Below are positions 33,327 through 52,100 of a DNA stretch of 64,000 nucleotides, piece by piece. This DNA is from Bathymodiolus brooksi (taxonomy: Eukaryota; Mollusca; Bivalvia; Mytilida; Modiolidae), in NCBI GenBank assembly GCA_963680875.1, contig OY804588.1:60276369-60340368 (forward strand). The letters are read 5' to 3'. The position numbers were made by a program, and so were the translations under genes. Below the pieces are notes generated by a model. That model made no database searches. It saw only the letters and a list, made by a program, of their open reading frames with translations, and was not told where the DNA came from. Each line of letters begins with the position of its first letter. Position 1 is the stretch's first letter.

Positions 33327-34975
33327 TATGAGTAACACTGTGGGTTTCTTATAAGAAACGGGAACTGCTTAATGCTTACCCTTCGTGAGCATCTAGTTTC
33401 ACCCCTCGTTTATTGGTGAGGTCTGTGTCCTTTTAGTTTTCTGTGTTGTGTTGTGTAGTTTGTTTGTTCTGTGTCTTGTTCCTATTGTTTGTTCTGTGTC
33501 TTGTTCCTATTGTTTGTTCTGTGTCTTGTTCCTATTGTTTGTTCTGTATCTTGTTCCTATTGTTTGTTCTGTGTCTTGTTCCTATTGTTTGTTCTGTGTC
33601 TTGTTCCTATTGTTTGTTCTGTGTCTTGTTCCTATTGTTTGTTCTGTGTCTTGTTCCTATTGTTTGTTCTGTGTCTTGTTCCTATTGTTTGTTCTGTGTC
33701 TTGTTCCTATTGTTTGTTCTGTGTCTTGTTCCTATTGTTTGTTCTGTATCTTGTTCCTATTGTTTGTTCTGTGTCTTGTTCCTATTGTTTGTTCTGTGTC
33801 TTGTTCCTATTGTTTGTTCTGTGTCTTGTTCCTATTGTTTGTTCTGTATCTTGTTCCTATTGTTTGTTCTGTGTCTTGTTCCTATTGTTTGTTCTGTGTC
33901 TTGTTCCTATTGTTTGTTCTGTGTCTTGTTCCTATTGTTTGTTCTGTATCTTGTTCCTATTGTTTGTTCTGTGTCTTGTTCCTATTGTTTGTTCTGTGTC
34001 TTGTTCCTATTGTTTGTTCTGTGTCTTGTTTCTATTGTTTGTTCTGTGTCTTGTTCCTATTGTTTGTTCTGTGTCTTGTTCCTATTGTTTGTTCTGTGTC
34101 TTGTTCCTATTGTTTGTTCTGTGTCTTGTTCCTATTGTTTGTTCTGTGTCTTGTTTCTATTGTTTGTTCTGTATCTTGTTCCTATTGTTTGTTCTGTATC
34201 TTGTTCCTATTGTTTGTTCTGTGTCTTGTTTTGTGTCTTGTTCCTATTGTTTGTTCTGTGTCTTGTTCCTATTGTTTGTTCTGTATCTTGTTCCTATTGT
34301 TTGTTCTGTGTCTTGTTCCTATTGTTTGTTCTGTGTCTTGTTCCTATTGTTTGTTCTGTGTCTTGTTCCTATTGTTTGTTCTGTATCTTGTTCCTATTGT
34401 TTGTTCTGTGTCTTGTTCCTATTGTTTGTTCTGTGTCTTGTTCCTATTGTTTGTTCTGTGTCTTGTTTCTATTGTTTGTTCTGTGTCTTGTTCCTATTGT
34501 TTGTTCTGTGTCTTGTTCCTATTGTTTGTTCTGTGTCTTGTTTCTATTGTTTGTTCTGTATCTTGTTCCTATTGTTTGTTCTGTATCTTGTTCCTATTGT
34601 TTGTTCTGTGTCTTGTTTTGTGTCTTGTTCCTATTGTTTGTTCTGTGTCTTGTTCCTATTGTTTGTTCTGTATCTTGTTCCTATTGTTTGTTCTGTGTCT
34701 TGTTCCTATTGTTTGTTCTGTGTCTTGTTCCTATTGTTTGTTCTGTGTCTTGTTCCTATTGTTTGTTCTGTATCTTGTTCCTATTGTTTGTTCTGTGTCT
34801 TGTTCCTATTGTTTGTTCTGTGTCTTGTTCCTATTGTTTGTTCTGTGTCTTGTTTCTATTGTTTGTTCTGTGTCTTGTTCCTATTGTTTGTTCTGTGTCT
34901 TGTTCCTATTGTTGCCTGTGTCTGTATGTGCATGGTCTATTCTGGATTGCCCCCTCGGGTTTCTCTAAGTAACGT
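33327..34975 (+). repeat. Family H repeat copy expanded by the minisatellite
   Basis: The flanks match the dispersed repeat seen at 38823-39210 and 55728-56003: left 'aacactgtgggtttcttata' and 'gggaactgctta', right 'ggattgccccctcg' and 'ctaacgttta'-like ends. The 25-bp array occupies its middle. Confidence 0.65.
33460..34913. repeat. 25-bp minisatellite, about 58 copies
   Basis: Unit TTGTTCCTATTGTTTG + TTCTGTGTC, with GTGTC/GTATC and CCTAT/TCTAT variants. The unit has no stop in any + frame and 25 is not a multiple of 3, so all three + frames stay open for over 500 codons, giving the same 25-residue repeat. This is an artefact, not coding evidence. A 12-bp partial unit at 34226 and 34613 marks a higher-order period of 387 bp. 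Confidence 0.95.
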
Positions 34976-35012
34976 TTATTCACACCGAGTCAAATTAAAG
35001 AAGGCAGATTTG

Positions 35013-35261
35013 GGGCCGTCGTGGTCGTGATCGTATGGTAGTTGGATTTACAACTATCTATGAAATCAGTGCCTATCACACTAACGTTGTGAGTTCGAAC
35101 CACGTTCATGGCGAGGTATTCTCGATACAATATTAGATGATAAAGTTTGTCAGTGACTTGCGACAGGTCAGTGGTTTTCTCCGGGTACTCCGGTTTCCTC
35201 CGCCAATAAAACTGACCAGCACGATATAACTGAAATATTGTTGAAAGTGGCATTAAACACC
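35013..35261 (+). mobile_element. SINE-A upstream of BiP-2 exon 1
   Basis: Full-length copy: 'gggccgtcgtggtcgtgatc' head, 'gttgtgagttcgaacc' B-box region and 'gttgaaagtggcattaaaca' tail. It ends about 65 bp before the better 5'UTR acceptor. Confidence 0.85.
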
Positions 35262-35409
35262 ATAAACCAAACCAAATCAAAGAGGGGGAAATGAAAATTA
35301 TGTATTTATTTATATTTGTTCACAGGAAATATAAGAATTCAGGCTTCCCAACAAATTACAAGAAAGATAACTGCAACGTCATTGTCAACTACTACTGTGT
35401 ACAGAAATA

Positions 35410-43173
<7,764 letters not shown>

Positions 43174-43234
43174 CAAGACGTTTTATTTTAAACTTTAGTA
43201 CTCATCGTATGTTTTGTCATTTGAAACGAGAAGA

Positions 43235-43432
43235 GTAAAGGGTTAGGGTTAATGTTATGGCGTTTAACGCCACTTTCAACAATATTTCAGTTACATCGTG
43301 GCGGTAAGTTTTCTTGGTGGAGGAAACCGGAGTATAAGGAAAAAACCACCGACCTGCAGAGCACCACGATATAACCGAAATAATGTTGAAAGTGACATAT
43401 AATACCACACCCTAACCTACTAAAATATGCCC
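43235..43432. mobile_element. Two SINE-A tails in inverted arrangement
   Basis: An antisense tail and body (43245-43365) is joined to a sense tail ('accacgatataaccgaaata', 43366-43432). Head sequences are absent from both. Confidence 0.65.
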
Positions 43433-43469
43433 TAAAACAAAATGCATTCTAAACAACAACAAACTACAA

Positions 43470-43560
43470 GGGTTAGTTTTAGGGTTATGGTGTTTAACAC
43501 CACTTTCAATAATATTTCAGTAATATCATGGCGGTCAGTTTTATTGATGGAATATATCAT
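43470..43560 (-). mobile_element. SINE-A tail fragment
   Basis: 'ggtgtttaacaccactttca', 'catggcggtcagttttattg'; ends abruptly. Confidence 0.7.
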
Positions 43561-43970
43561 AAATGTAAGTTTTAGCTGCCCATGCCAAATCTGAAATTGC
43601 TTCTATTGTTGCATATATGCAAAATGTAGTTTCATATACAAAACTTCATAAAAACTAAACAATGTCAATATATAAATTTCCTCCTTAACTGGTCAAATTA
43701 ATTGATGACATACTAAATCGTAGTTTTGATACTTATAAATGACATCTTTTGTTATCTACATTATATGTACCAGATTTCTTGGTACCTATGATTGAACTAA
43801 CGGAAACCCAGGAAAAATAGTATTCAACGAATTTACAATATCATGCTATAAAGACTAAAACATTTACAATTTTTCACCTTAGCACTATTAAATTGATGAC
43901 GTAACAGATCAATTACTGTTTGGTTTTTTTTTTGTTTCTTTGCTTTTTGTTTTTTGCATTTAAAAATTAG

Positions 43971-44248
43971 TAGGGTTGGGATTATGTTCTTTAACGCCAC
44001 TTTCAACAATATTTTAGTTATATCGTGGCGGTCAGTTTTATTGGTGGATAAAACCGGAGTACCCGGAGAAAACCATCGACCTGCCGTAAGTCACTGACAA
44101 ACTTTATCACATAATGTTGTATCGAGTACCCCTCGCGGCACCATCAGTGGGATTCGAACTCACAACGTTAGTGGTGATAGGCACCAATTGCATATGTAAT
44201 TATAACTCCAACTACCATACGTATACGATCACGACCATCACGGCCCCT
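43971..44248 (-). mobile_element. SINE-A, full length
   Basis: Best-preserved antisense copy: tail, 'ggagtacccggagaaaacca', 'tgggattcgaactcacaacg' (B-box region) and the head 'gatcacgaccatcacggccc'. Confidence 0.9.
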
Positions 44249-44746
44249 ACGAATATAAATGAATTCACAGTATCAACATAAAATCTAAAACATTTGCTAA
44301 TGTTCTCCTTAGAACTGTTAAATTTGTCACTTGACAGATCATTTACTGTTTATTTTATTTATTTTGCATTTAAAACTGAGCATTGACATTCATTAGAATA
44401 CATATATACATGTATTTAGCTTTTTCAGTAAATAGTGATTCATTAATTTTTTTTCATCGATTCATCATTATTACAAAACGACACCTGTTACAACTGATTG
44501 ACGGTATCGGAGTACAATTAAAGTATGTTTAAATGCATATATATGGCGAATAATTTAAAATTAATTGTATAGCAGCAATAAAATAAATCATTAGAATATG
44601 ATTTTGTTGCCCAGTTTTATATTTCAAGTGGTAAAAGGTAATTTGTATCTGATAGAGTTTTATTGATAAATGAATTGAATAAATGTATAACATCTATTTT
44701 GTTGGGTTTTGTATGTATTTTTGTCTGACTTTTCAAATATCATTAT

Positions 44747-44914
44747 CAGGGGTGGATCCAGGAGGGAGGCGCACCCGGCGCCCCCCCCCCCTAAAATTGG
44801 GCGTAAAATCGTGATTTTTCACACGAAATACCCCACAAATTTTCGCGCCTCCCTCCGCTCGGCACAATTTTTTTAAGTGCGCCCCCCTAACTTGAAATCC
44901 TGGATCCGCCCCTG
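44747..44914. mobile_element. MITE family G, 168 bp, 5-bp target duplication
   Basis: Ends CAGGGGTGGATCCAGG and CCTGGATCCGCCCCTG, flanked by exact ATTAT (44742-44746 and 44915-44919). Same family as 21671-21953 without its internal duplication. Confidence 0.88.
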
Positions 44915-44919
44915 ATTAT

Positions 44920-47160
44920 GTGTGATCAGAAATGTGAAGCTTTATTTAAAAAGTATGTTTAAGTAAGTAAAAAAAACTTTATTTCAATTCGGCATGTAAT
45001 ATAAACAAAAACATAAGCTTTTTACCGAATATAAAAAAAACACAAATACATCAACATTAAAACAATACAATCAGCATGCAATTACAAAATTAAAACATAT
45101 CATGCAGGCAAAAAGGGGGCTGTAAAAAGAAACCCGAACAGAGGTCCATGTGGCAAGCGCCTCGCTGTCATCCTGTTCAGGATTACCATACAGTCATTCC
45201 ATTTCAACATAAACGCAGTACAAAACAAGCCAAGCTTTTGAAAGGTTTGGGATCATAAGACTAGTTTACTGTCGCCACTGTTTATTGAAGTGATTGTAGA
45301 AAGTGAGCAGTCATGTATTTGTGTGTCAGTGGTATCAATGTTTCCTTTTTCTACATATTTTGCTATTGGATTTTGGAACTGTTCCGACAGAGTGGTCTTT
45401 GTTCTCATTTTATCGCTGAACTTGATATTCCACCCATTTGCTGATGTTTTACAATATCTTCATCAAGCCCCCCTCCAAATAATATTTTTATCGTATTTCA
45501 AACCTATGTTAATGTTTCAAAGCATAAATGTTATTTGGGGAGTTCCTGCTCCACTAGTTGCACCCGTTGTTTGGCGCTTTAAAATCTGATTCAACCAACC
45601 ATTTCTTTAGAAATGCCTGTACCAAGTCAGGGTCATTAAGGTTTTCACAGTTTTCCGGTTGTTGACTGATTTTGTCTGTTTATATACTTATGAGTTTTGA
45701 CTTTCCCTTTGTAACATTGTTCGGAGTTCAGTAATTTTGTTATTACCCTTATTTACAGCTCTTGTCATGAACGAGGAAAGAATGGGATAGTGATTACGAC
45801 AAACGAAACATATTCGTGGTCATTTGTGACACAGATTTCGTAATTAATTATAATCAAATCAAACCGTAAAACTAATTTCGAAGTGATGACAATAGTCTTA
45901 ATTAAACCACTTTTTTTAGTGATAATATGTATTCTACAACGCTGTGGATTTTGGGGTATAACGTAGAAAATGTTTGTAACTTTGGATGGGGTTAGTGTTA
46001 TGGTGCTTAACGGCACTTCGGCAATGTTTCAGTTATATGATTGTTGGTTCAGTAAGATACCACTCCAAAATATAGCATAATGTGTTAGAACAAAGCAGGC
46101 GTCATCAGAAATGAGTACACATGTTACTTGTTCTCGCCATAATGACAAAGCAGAAATACACGTGTTTCCGCTAATCCTATCGATTCCTAATTTTAGTACC
46201 TACCTTAGTTTGTATTGCCATATTTGGACAAGCACTTTGACCCCTTTCCTGTTTAACTTTTGTAAAAAAAAATAGTTTTGCTTACCTACATGTACTTACC
46301 TAATTTTTTTAAAAAATGTTAACGGAAACACCGGATGTTTTCCTTGTCCAAATACAACTGATTAATAACTCGCTTAACTCTTAATCAACAAGCACTCGCT
46401 AAAGCAACAAATTGCAATTAATAAATAATGTGACCTTATACTGTATTATTTTTCATGTTTGTTGACACGTACACGCACATGTACTTGTTTGGTAAAAGTT
46501 ATTTATCATGAGGAGAGCATTGGGGTCCCATTAATCGTTTTTCTGTCATGGATTTCCATCAACTTCGATATCTGGTCATGTGTTCTATTTGTGCAGCTTG
46601 TGATTAGCCTGAAAAGTGGTTCGTGTTAGTGTGGTAGTTATGAGTGTAGAACATCGCGTTTAACCTTCTCTTTGGGGGAGGGGTATTATTTCGGTTATCA
46701 CGAATTAATTTCGAAAAACACAATCAAGATATTGTTACGGTATTACCCCCTCTTGTAAGGTCACCCCTTCTGCAACGTAAAAGTGATCTTTCTTGAGGGG
46801 AGTCACTTTAGAAATATTTTACTATCTCAGAGCATTTGAAATCTGTCCCAAATCAAGGCTTGAACTTTGATGGGGACAGTCAAGTATTATAAGAGGGGGC
46901 TACAAGTTTCATTGTAATACATATTATTTTCTAGTTCTTACGCTTGAATACATCTAAATCTTATCTTGGATAAGTTGCATTGGTTCCGGTTGAATAACTC
47001 AATGCAAAATTTGATACAATGTAGTAGTTATAAATGTTTGGGCATGGATTTGTATAGTAAAATTCTACTATTTAAATCCTTGGTTTGGGTTGTTAGGTAA
47101 TCCAACTACCTAACTCATCGAGCCACCCGGGCCCTCACTAAATTAGATATCTATGTTTTT
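44920..47160. other. Intergenic, no supportable gene
   Basis: A+T-rich. Holds a SINE-A tail fragment (about 45990-46040, antisense), part of a SINE-B-like segment (about 46080-46150) and a family I-like piece (about 45535-45580). The frame at 45290-45589 overlaps repeat sequence and shows no domain. Confidence 0.5.
47094..47133 (-). mobile_element. SINE-C head fragment
   Basis: 'gttaggtaatccaactacct' through 'gccacccgggccct' matches the SINE-C heads at 29690-29734 and 39230. Confidence 0.6.
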
Positions 47161-47164
47161 AGCT

Positions 47165-47365
47165 AAATCCGTTTGTAGTAGTGATTACCTCAATTTGAGT
47201 GCCTTTCACCACTCATGTTGTGAGTTCGAACCCTATTCATGGTGAGGTGTACTCGATACAACATTATTACTTTGTGAAAAAGTTTGTCAGAGACTTGCGA
47301 AAGGTCTGTGGTTTTCTTCAGTTTCCTCCACCAATAAAACTGACCGCCACGATATATATCTAAAC
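47165..47365 (+). mobile_element. SINE-A, 5'-damaged
   Basis: From a degenerate head through 'tgttgtgagttcgaacccta' and 'tcctccaccaataaaactga' to the start of the tail. Confidence 0.75.
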
Positions 47366-47473
47366 CATCGAGTTACCATGGAAACTTGAATACTCTGTTA
47401 TGTTGAAGTAAAATTTTCTGTATCTTCGACTATGACATAACAATGTTAGATTAGATCTTTTCTTTTAAAGACC

Positions 47474-47816
47474 AACCGCATCAGTGGTGTAATGGTTAGC
47501 ATGCTTTGTTTGATCCCATGTGGGACTATAAAATTGGTATGAGCTGTATCTCTGCTAAGCATGCAGTATTAAGGAGAAAAAGCAAAGACTGGTTGGTTCG
47601 GAATCAGGATAATGCATCTAAGTGGAGAGTCATGTCTACCTACAGATTTTTGTTGTAAGTGAGCTAGTACTATAAAAATCCAATTAAACGTGTTGGCCTA
47701 ATACAACACGAATTTCAACATCATCTCATCAAAATGTACCTTGTTCTCACCATGATTAAGTTGAAAAAATGCTCTTACTTGGTGTTAAACAACAATCACT
47801 CACTCACTCCTTTTAA
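47474..47816 (+). mobile_element. SINE-B, with head deletion
   Basis: 'aaccgcatcagtggtgtaat' head, lacking the normal B-box, then the full body and the 'caacaatcactcactcactc' tail. Confidence 0.8.
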
Positions 47817-47865
47817 CATCTTTTCAGATTAGATATTTGGCTTCCCCAATGTAATCTAATATTAT

Positions 47866-48019
47866 AGGATTAAACGATTTTTTTCCGGAGTTTATTTATG
47901 TATAACCTGGACCAATTCACTCACAAACAAATAAAAGTCCGAAGGACTTTCATGAAAGTTTGTGAGTGACTTTGTCCAGGTTATACATCAATATACTCCA
48001 GAAAAAATGCATTTAATCC
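47866..48019. repeat. Hairpin next to family D copy 2
   Basis: Inverted arms: 'aggattaaacgatttttttc' ... 'gtataacctgga' against 'tccaggttatac' ... 'atgcatttaatcct', closing near 'agtccgaaggact' (47936-47950). Confidence 0.85.
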
Positions 48020-48024
48020 TTATA

Positions 48025-48460
48025 ATTCTGTAACTAAGTATTTTTTTCCCCATTTGTTTTGAAAATTTACCTTTGGGGATCCCCAGTACGCACATACATT
48101 CCATTGATGTGTGTCGGCCATGAATAACAAAATGAACTAACCTTGTTTTAAGTTGTTTTCCTACATTGATAACTAGACGGTGATGTAATTAAGTTACTGA
48201 TATTTTCCAATTTGATGGCATTTTGCATTTAGCTACTCAAACAAGTAAAATGCTCACAAAATCGTAAAATATATTAATAACCAGCTTGTGTCAATCAGCG
48301 TCCCTTGTAAACAACGTCACAGGATGACGATATATTGCAAAAGTCAGTCGATAGATGGTTGTCTTAAGTATTTTTTCCGGAATTTTTTTGTACAAGCTTT
48401 TTTTTTCATTGGCATTTATTTTTTTATTTCATATCTAACAATAATTGTTGATTATTAAAA
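48025..48460 (+). repeat. Family D repeat, copy 2
   Basis: Partner of 37500-37960, with the same order of shared blocks and scattered small indels. A hairpin precedes this copy, and a different hairpin follows copy 1, so palindromes accompany this family. Confidence 0.85.
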
Positions 48461-48704
48461 AATAAACATTGTTTCTTTTATCTTTTCTTATTATCGGGAA
48501 TCCAAGCCGCCATTTTGTTTACATTACGAAAAAAGTAGTCCGGTGAACATCGTCTATCGAAAAATAAACTGACAAAAACCCCGCCTCCATAAGCGTGTAT
48601 ACCCAATCAGAGTATAGGATTTCTAATTATGTAAATCATATAAGAATTATATACATATCGTAGTGTAAACAAACAACCAAAAAAAATAAATTAAAAAAAG
48701 TTGC

Positions 48705-49013
48705 TAAATAAAATGTATGGAAGACCTTTATTGATGACACCAGAGAACATCCAAAAGATATTGTCTGTATCATTATAACTAAAACATCAAATCATATAAA
48801 GTCAGACCCTACAGTACCGCAGATTCTAGGATACAGCCATTTTTATATTTAACTACCACCTACCATAGGACCCCGATATATAACCAAACAGTTTCTATAT
48901 AATTAATTCAGTCCGCAATGCCATGAACCTAATCTGAAGCAAGCTTAATGTAACCACATTCTTCAACAAAATTATTAAAAACCATTTTTTAAACAAACAA
49001 AAAATGAAATTAT
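48705..49013 (-). other. CUTA 3'UTR (inferred)
   Basis: Follows the CUTA stop on the - strand. An AATAAA on the - strand at 48727-48732 would place the poly(A) site near 48705-48715. Confidence 0.5.
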
Positions 49014-49109
49014 TCAGCTGTCAGTTTTTGGCTTCTTCTCCGGGGATGGTGATGATTTACCAATAACATCATTAATCCATTTCAAATATGGAGGATTTCC
49101 ATTATCAAT
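49014..49109 (-). CDS. CUTA: CUTA last coding exon
   Basis: Encodes [17 protein letters not shown] and a Ser/Pro/Lys-rich tail ending KKPKTDS, then TGA at 49014-49016. Acceptor 'ttttaatttag'. Phase 0 entry. Confidence 0.92.
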   Translation of the reverse strand: MDNGNPPYLKWINDVIGKSSPSPEKKPKTDS

Positions 49110-52100
49110 CTAAATTAAAACAAAATGTAGATATAACATTTCATAAAATCTCAATAGAACTTTTATCAACAAATGTTAGAGAATGCCAAAGTGGCAATAA
49201 AAAATGGACAATCCACAGAAACTAGCAACATGGGGAACACCAGACGAAAAAAACAAAACAAAAACACTACATGCAAACAAACACAAATAACGTAAATAAG
49301 ATATGAGCCCTCCAACAACTGGAGGTAAAGACTAACCAAACATCGTTTCCATGAGGAAATCGTAACAGACATTAATCATATTGACACTTCAATGTTTACT
49401 TAATTTTGAATTTTTTCCCAGATTTTCAGAAGAATCTTATTTTGTGTTTGTTTCACATTCAAATCCTTGTGCTAAATTCAATTTTAAAAAGACCACCAAA
49501 TCTCATATCTAGCCTTGAAAGACGAATGATATTGCAAACTAATTTTGCCAGTGCACATAGTGTATTTTCCCTAAATTATCGAATATTCAAAATAATATTT
49601 GTTCTTTTGTAGAATATAGAAGTTCTCAGCTTACATCTTCAAAAACATTACTTAATATTACTTTTACATCTTATATATTTTCCAGACATAAAACGTCAGT
49701 ATATTGCTTCAAACTTTACAAGAATTTATTGTTGAGATTTGCAGGTCTGATCATTCATTTTCTGCATTTTTCAGGTCAATTTAATTTTTCCATCCAAGTA
49801 GGCAACAGAAAATAATAATGAAAAAAACAGAGCCTCCCACTCCCCCTAAAGTTAATATCATGTTTATTATTTCATCTGTTTCAGATAATCTACTATTAAG
49901 TACAAACATATAGAGCTAGCACACATTTTAAAAGGTAGCATGATTATGATGAAAGCCACTGACATTTCTTAAAATTTGCCTCTTTCACAATGGACAAAAA
50001 TGATGGATATTTAAACAGTAATACTGTAAACTTCCCATACCAAAATTTTCTAGTATCTGCACTTTATTCATGTATCAAAAACCTTTTGCTTACTTTAATT
50101 CTGTTACTACTCTGCTATTTCTTAAATGCTGAACAGGGGCCGTCTTGGTTCTGGTTGTATGGTAGTTGGATTTACAACTACCTATGCAATCAGTGCCTAT
50201 CACCACTAAAGTTGTGAGTTCGCATCCCACTCAGATGAGGTGTACTCGATACAACATTATATGATAAAGTTTGGCAGTGACTTATGGCAGGTCGTTGGTT
50301 TTCTCCAGGTACTCCGGTTTCCTCCACCAATAAAACTGACCGCCACGGTATAACTGAAATATTGTTGAAACAAAGTGGTGTTAAACATCATAACCATAAC
50401 CCTAACCTCCTTGATTAAACATAAAAAAGGTTGAATAAATTTTATTATGGGAAATTTAATTATTTAGTTTTCTTATTATTTAACTGATGAGAGCCTTGTT
50501 GTAGTTTTTTGTCTTATTTGTAACCCTGTTATGTGATGTCAGCCTCAATAATGACAATATTTATAAGATTACTTCATCCATATTTTGCTTTCTTGTTAAT
50601 AACCCAACATCTGGGAAATATAATTACGGTATATATACACCAAATAACATCAAAATGATCAAGATACCCAGATGTAGTGTTTATCAAAAGAAATGAATAG
50701 TACCACTCAACTGCAGGTCAGGGGTCGTTTCACACTCATTTTAGAGTACAAGTTCTGTTCATTGTTGAAGACCCTACTGTGACTGTGAAATGTAGAACAA
50801 CAATAAAAGCACTGTTCCTTTACTTTAATTTGTGTCTAAGTGTAAAGCTGGATTGTCTCTAATGTTCATTTACATCTATATCCTTTCTTACTAGTAAGTG
50901 ATTAAATCAATATATTCTATAATTATTCTACTAACCTTTGAACTTATAACTTCTGCAACATCATAAGGATGGTTCTCTCTACAAAATATAATACCAATAA
51001 CTAATAATAGAAAACAATAAAAGCTAACTTCATTAAAATTGCTTTTACTCCCAAAAGATCCCAGCAGGGGTTTTAAATATGAGTGAGTGAGTGAGTGAGT
51101 GAATGATTGTTGTTTAATGCCAATTTATCAGCTATATCATTGCGAGAACAAGTTAATTTTCAATGAGATGATGATGAGATCCGCATTGTACTAGACCAAC
51201 ACGCTTAGTTAGGTTTTTTATAGTGCTAGCTCACTGAAACAAGTCTGCGGGTAGACATGTCGCTCCACTCGGACACATTATCCTGATTCCGAGCCAACCA
51301 ATCTTTGTTTTTTCTCCTTAATGCTGTGTGCTAAGCAGAGAAGCAACAAATACCAATATTATAGTCTTTGGTTTGACCCGATTGGGGCTCGCACTCACGA
51401 TCTACCATACTCGAGGCAAACACGCTAACCATTACACCACCGATGCGGTTGGTTTGAAATAGGACTTAGATTCTAAGCTAAGGAAAAATTGTTTTCATAC
51501 TCTGAAATAATAAGACTAAGTGCTTATTAACACTAAGGCTGTGAATTCAATTCACATCTGTGATGAGGTATATTTGATAAAAAACTTTAGGTGAAAAGGT
51601 TTGTCAGTGACTTGTTGTATGTTGTTAGTTTTCTTCAAGTATTTGGATTTCCTCTACCAACAAAATTGACAGCTACAATATATTTAAAATTTTGTAGATA
51701 CTTTTCAGGGATTTTTCAGGGTATTTTGGGAAATAGCATTTTTTGTCTGTTTGGAAATTTTTCATCGACAAAAGAGTAATTTTGGGAAAATTACTTTGTG
51801 TTCTTATAGCATTAATATTGATGTTATTGTCTTTTTTTTTATTCATAGCTACTTTAAGGACATCTATTCAATGTCACATTTTTATTTCTGTCTACCTTGA
51901 CTATTGGAGTCTTGCATACCAGTGATTTTTTTATATGTACCTCCCCCCCCCCCCCCTTTTTCCCTTTGAAATATTACTGTGCTGTGATCCAATACCACAC
52001 AAATTATATTAACTCATATTTGTGTAATCTTCAGCAGAAGAACGGTGTCTCTGTCAATTTGCTCAATGGTCCAACTAAATATAGCTAGGTAATGAAAATA

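Larger units (their letters stand above)
31240..35325 (+). other. BiP-2 inferred 5'UTR exon and long 5'UTR intron
   Basis: By analogy with BiP-1: UTR exon about 31240-31301, donor GTAAGT at 31302-31307, acceptor either 'tatttgttcacag' (AG at 35324-35325) or the weaker 'gtgtacag' (AG at 35403-35404) just before the ATG. The intron would hold SINEs and the 25-bp minisatellite. RNA evidence is needed to choose the acceptor. Confidence 0.45.

Noticed and set aside
33460..34913. Possible CRISPR array (regular short repeats)
   Set aside because: Contiguous 25-bp tandem units without unique spacers, in a eukaryotic genome; a minisatellite.
33443..35030. Three overlapping + frames of 506-519 codons
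   Set aside because: They are the 25-bp minisatellite read in three frames; no start context, domain or splice evidence.
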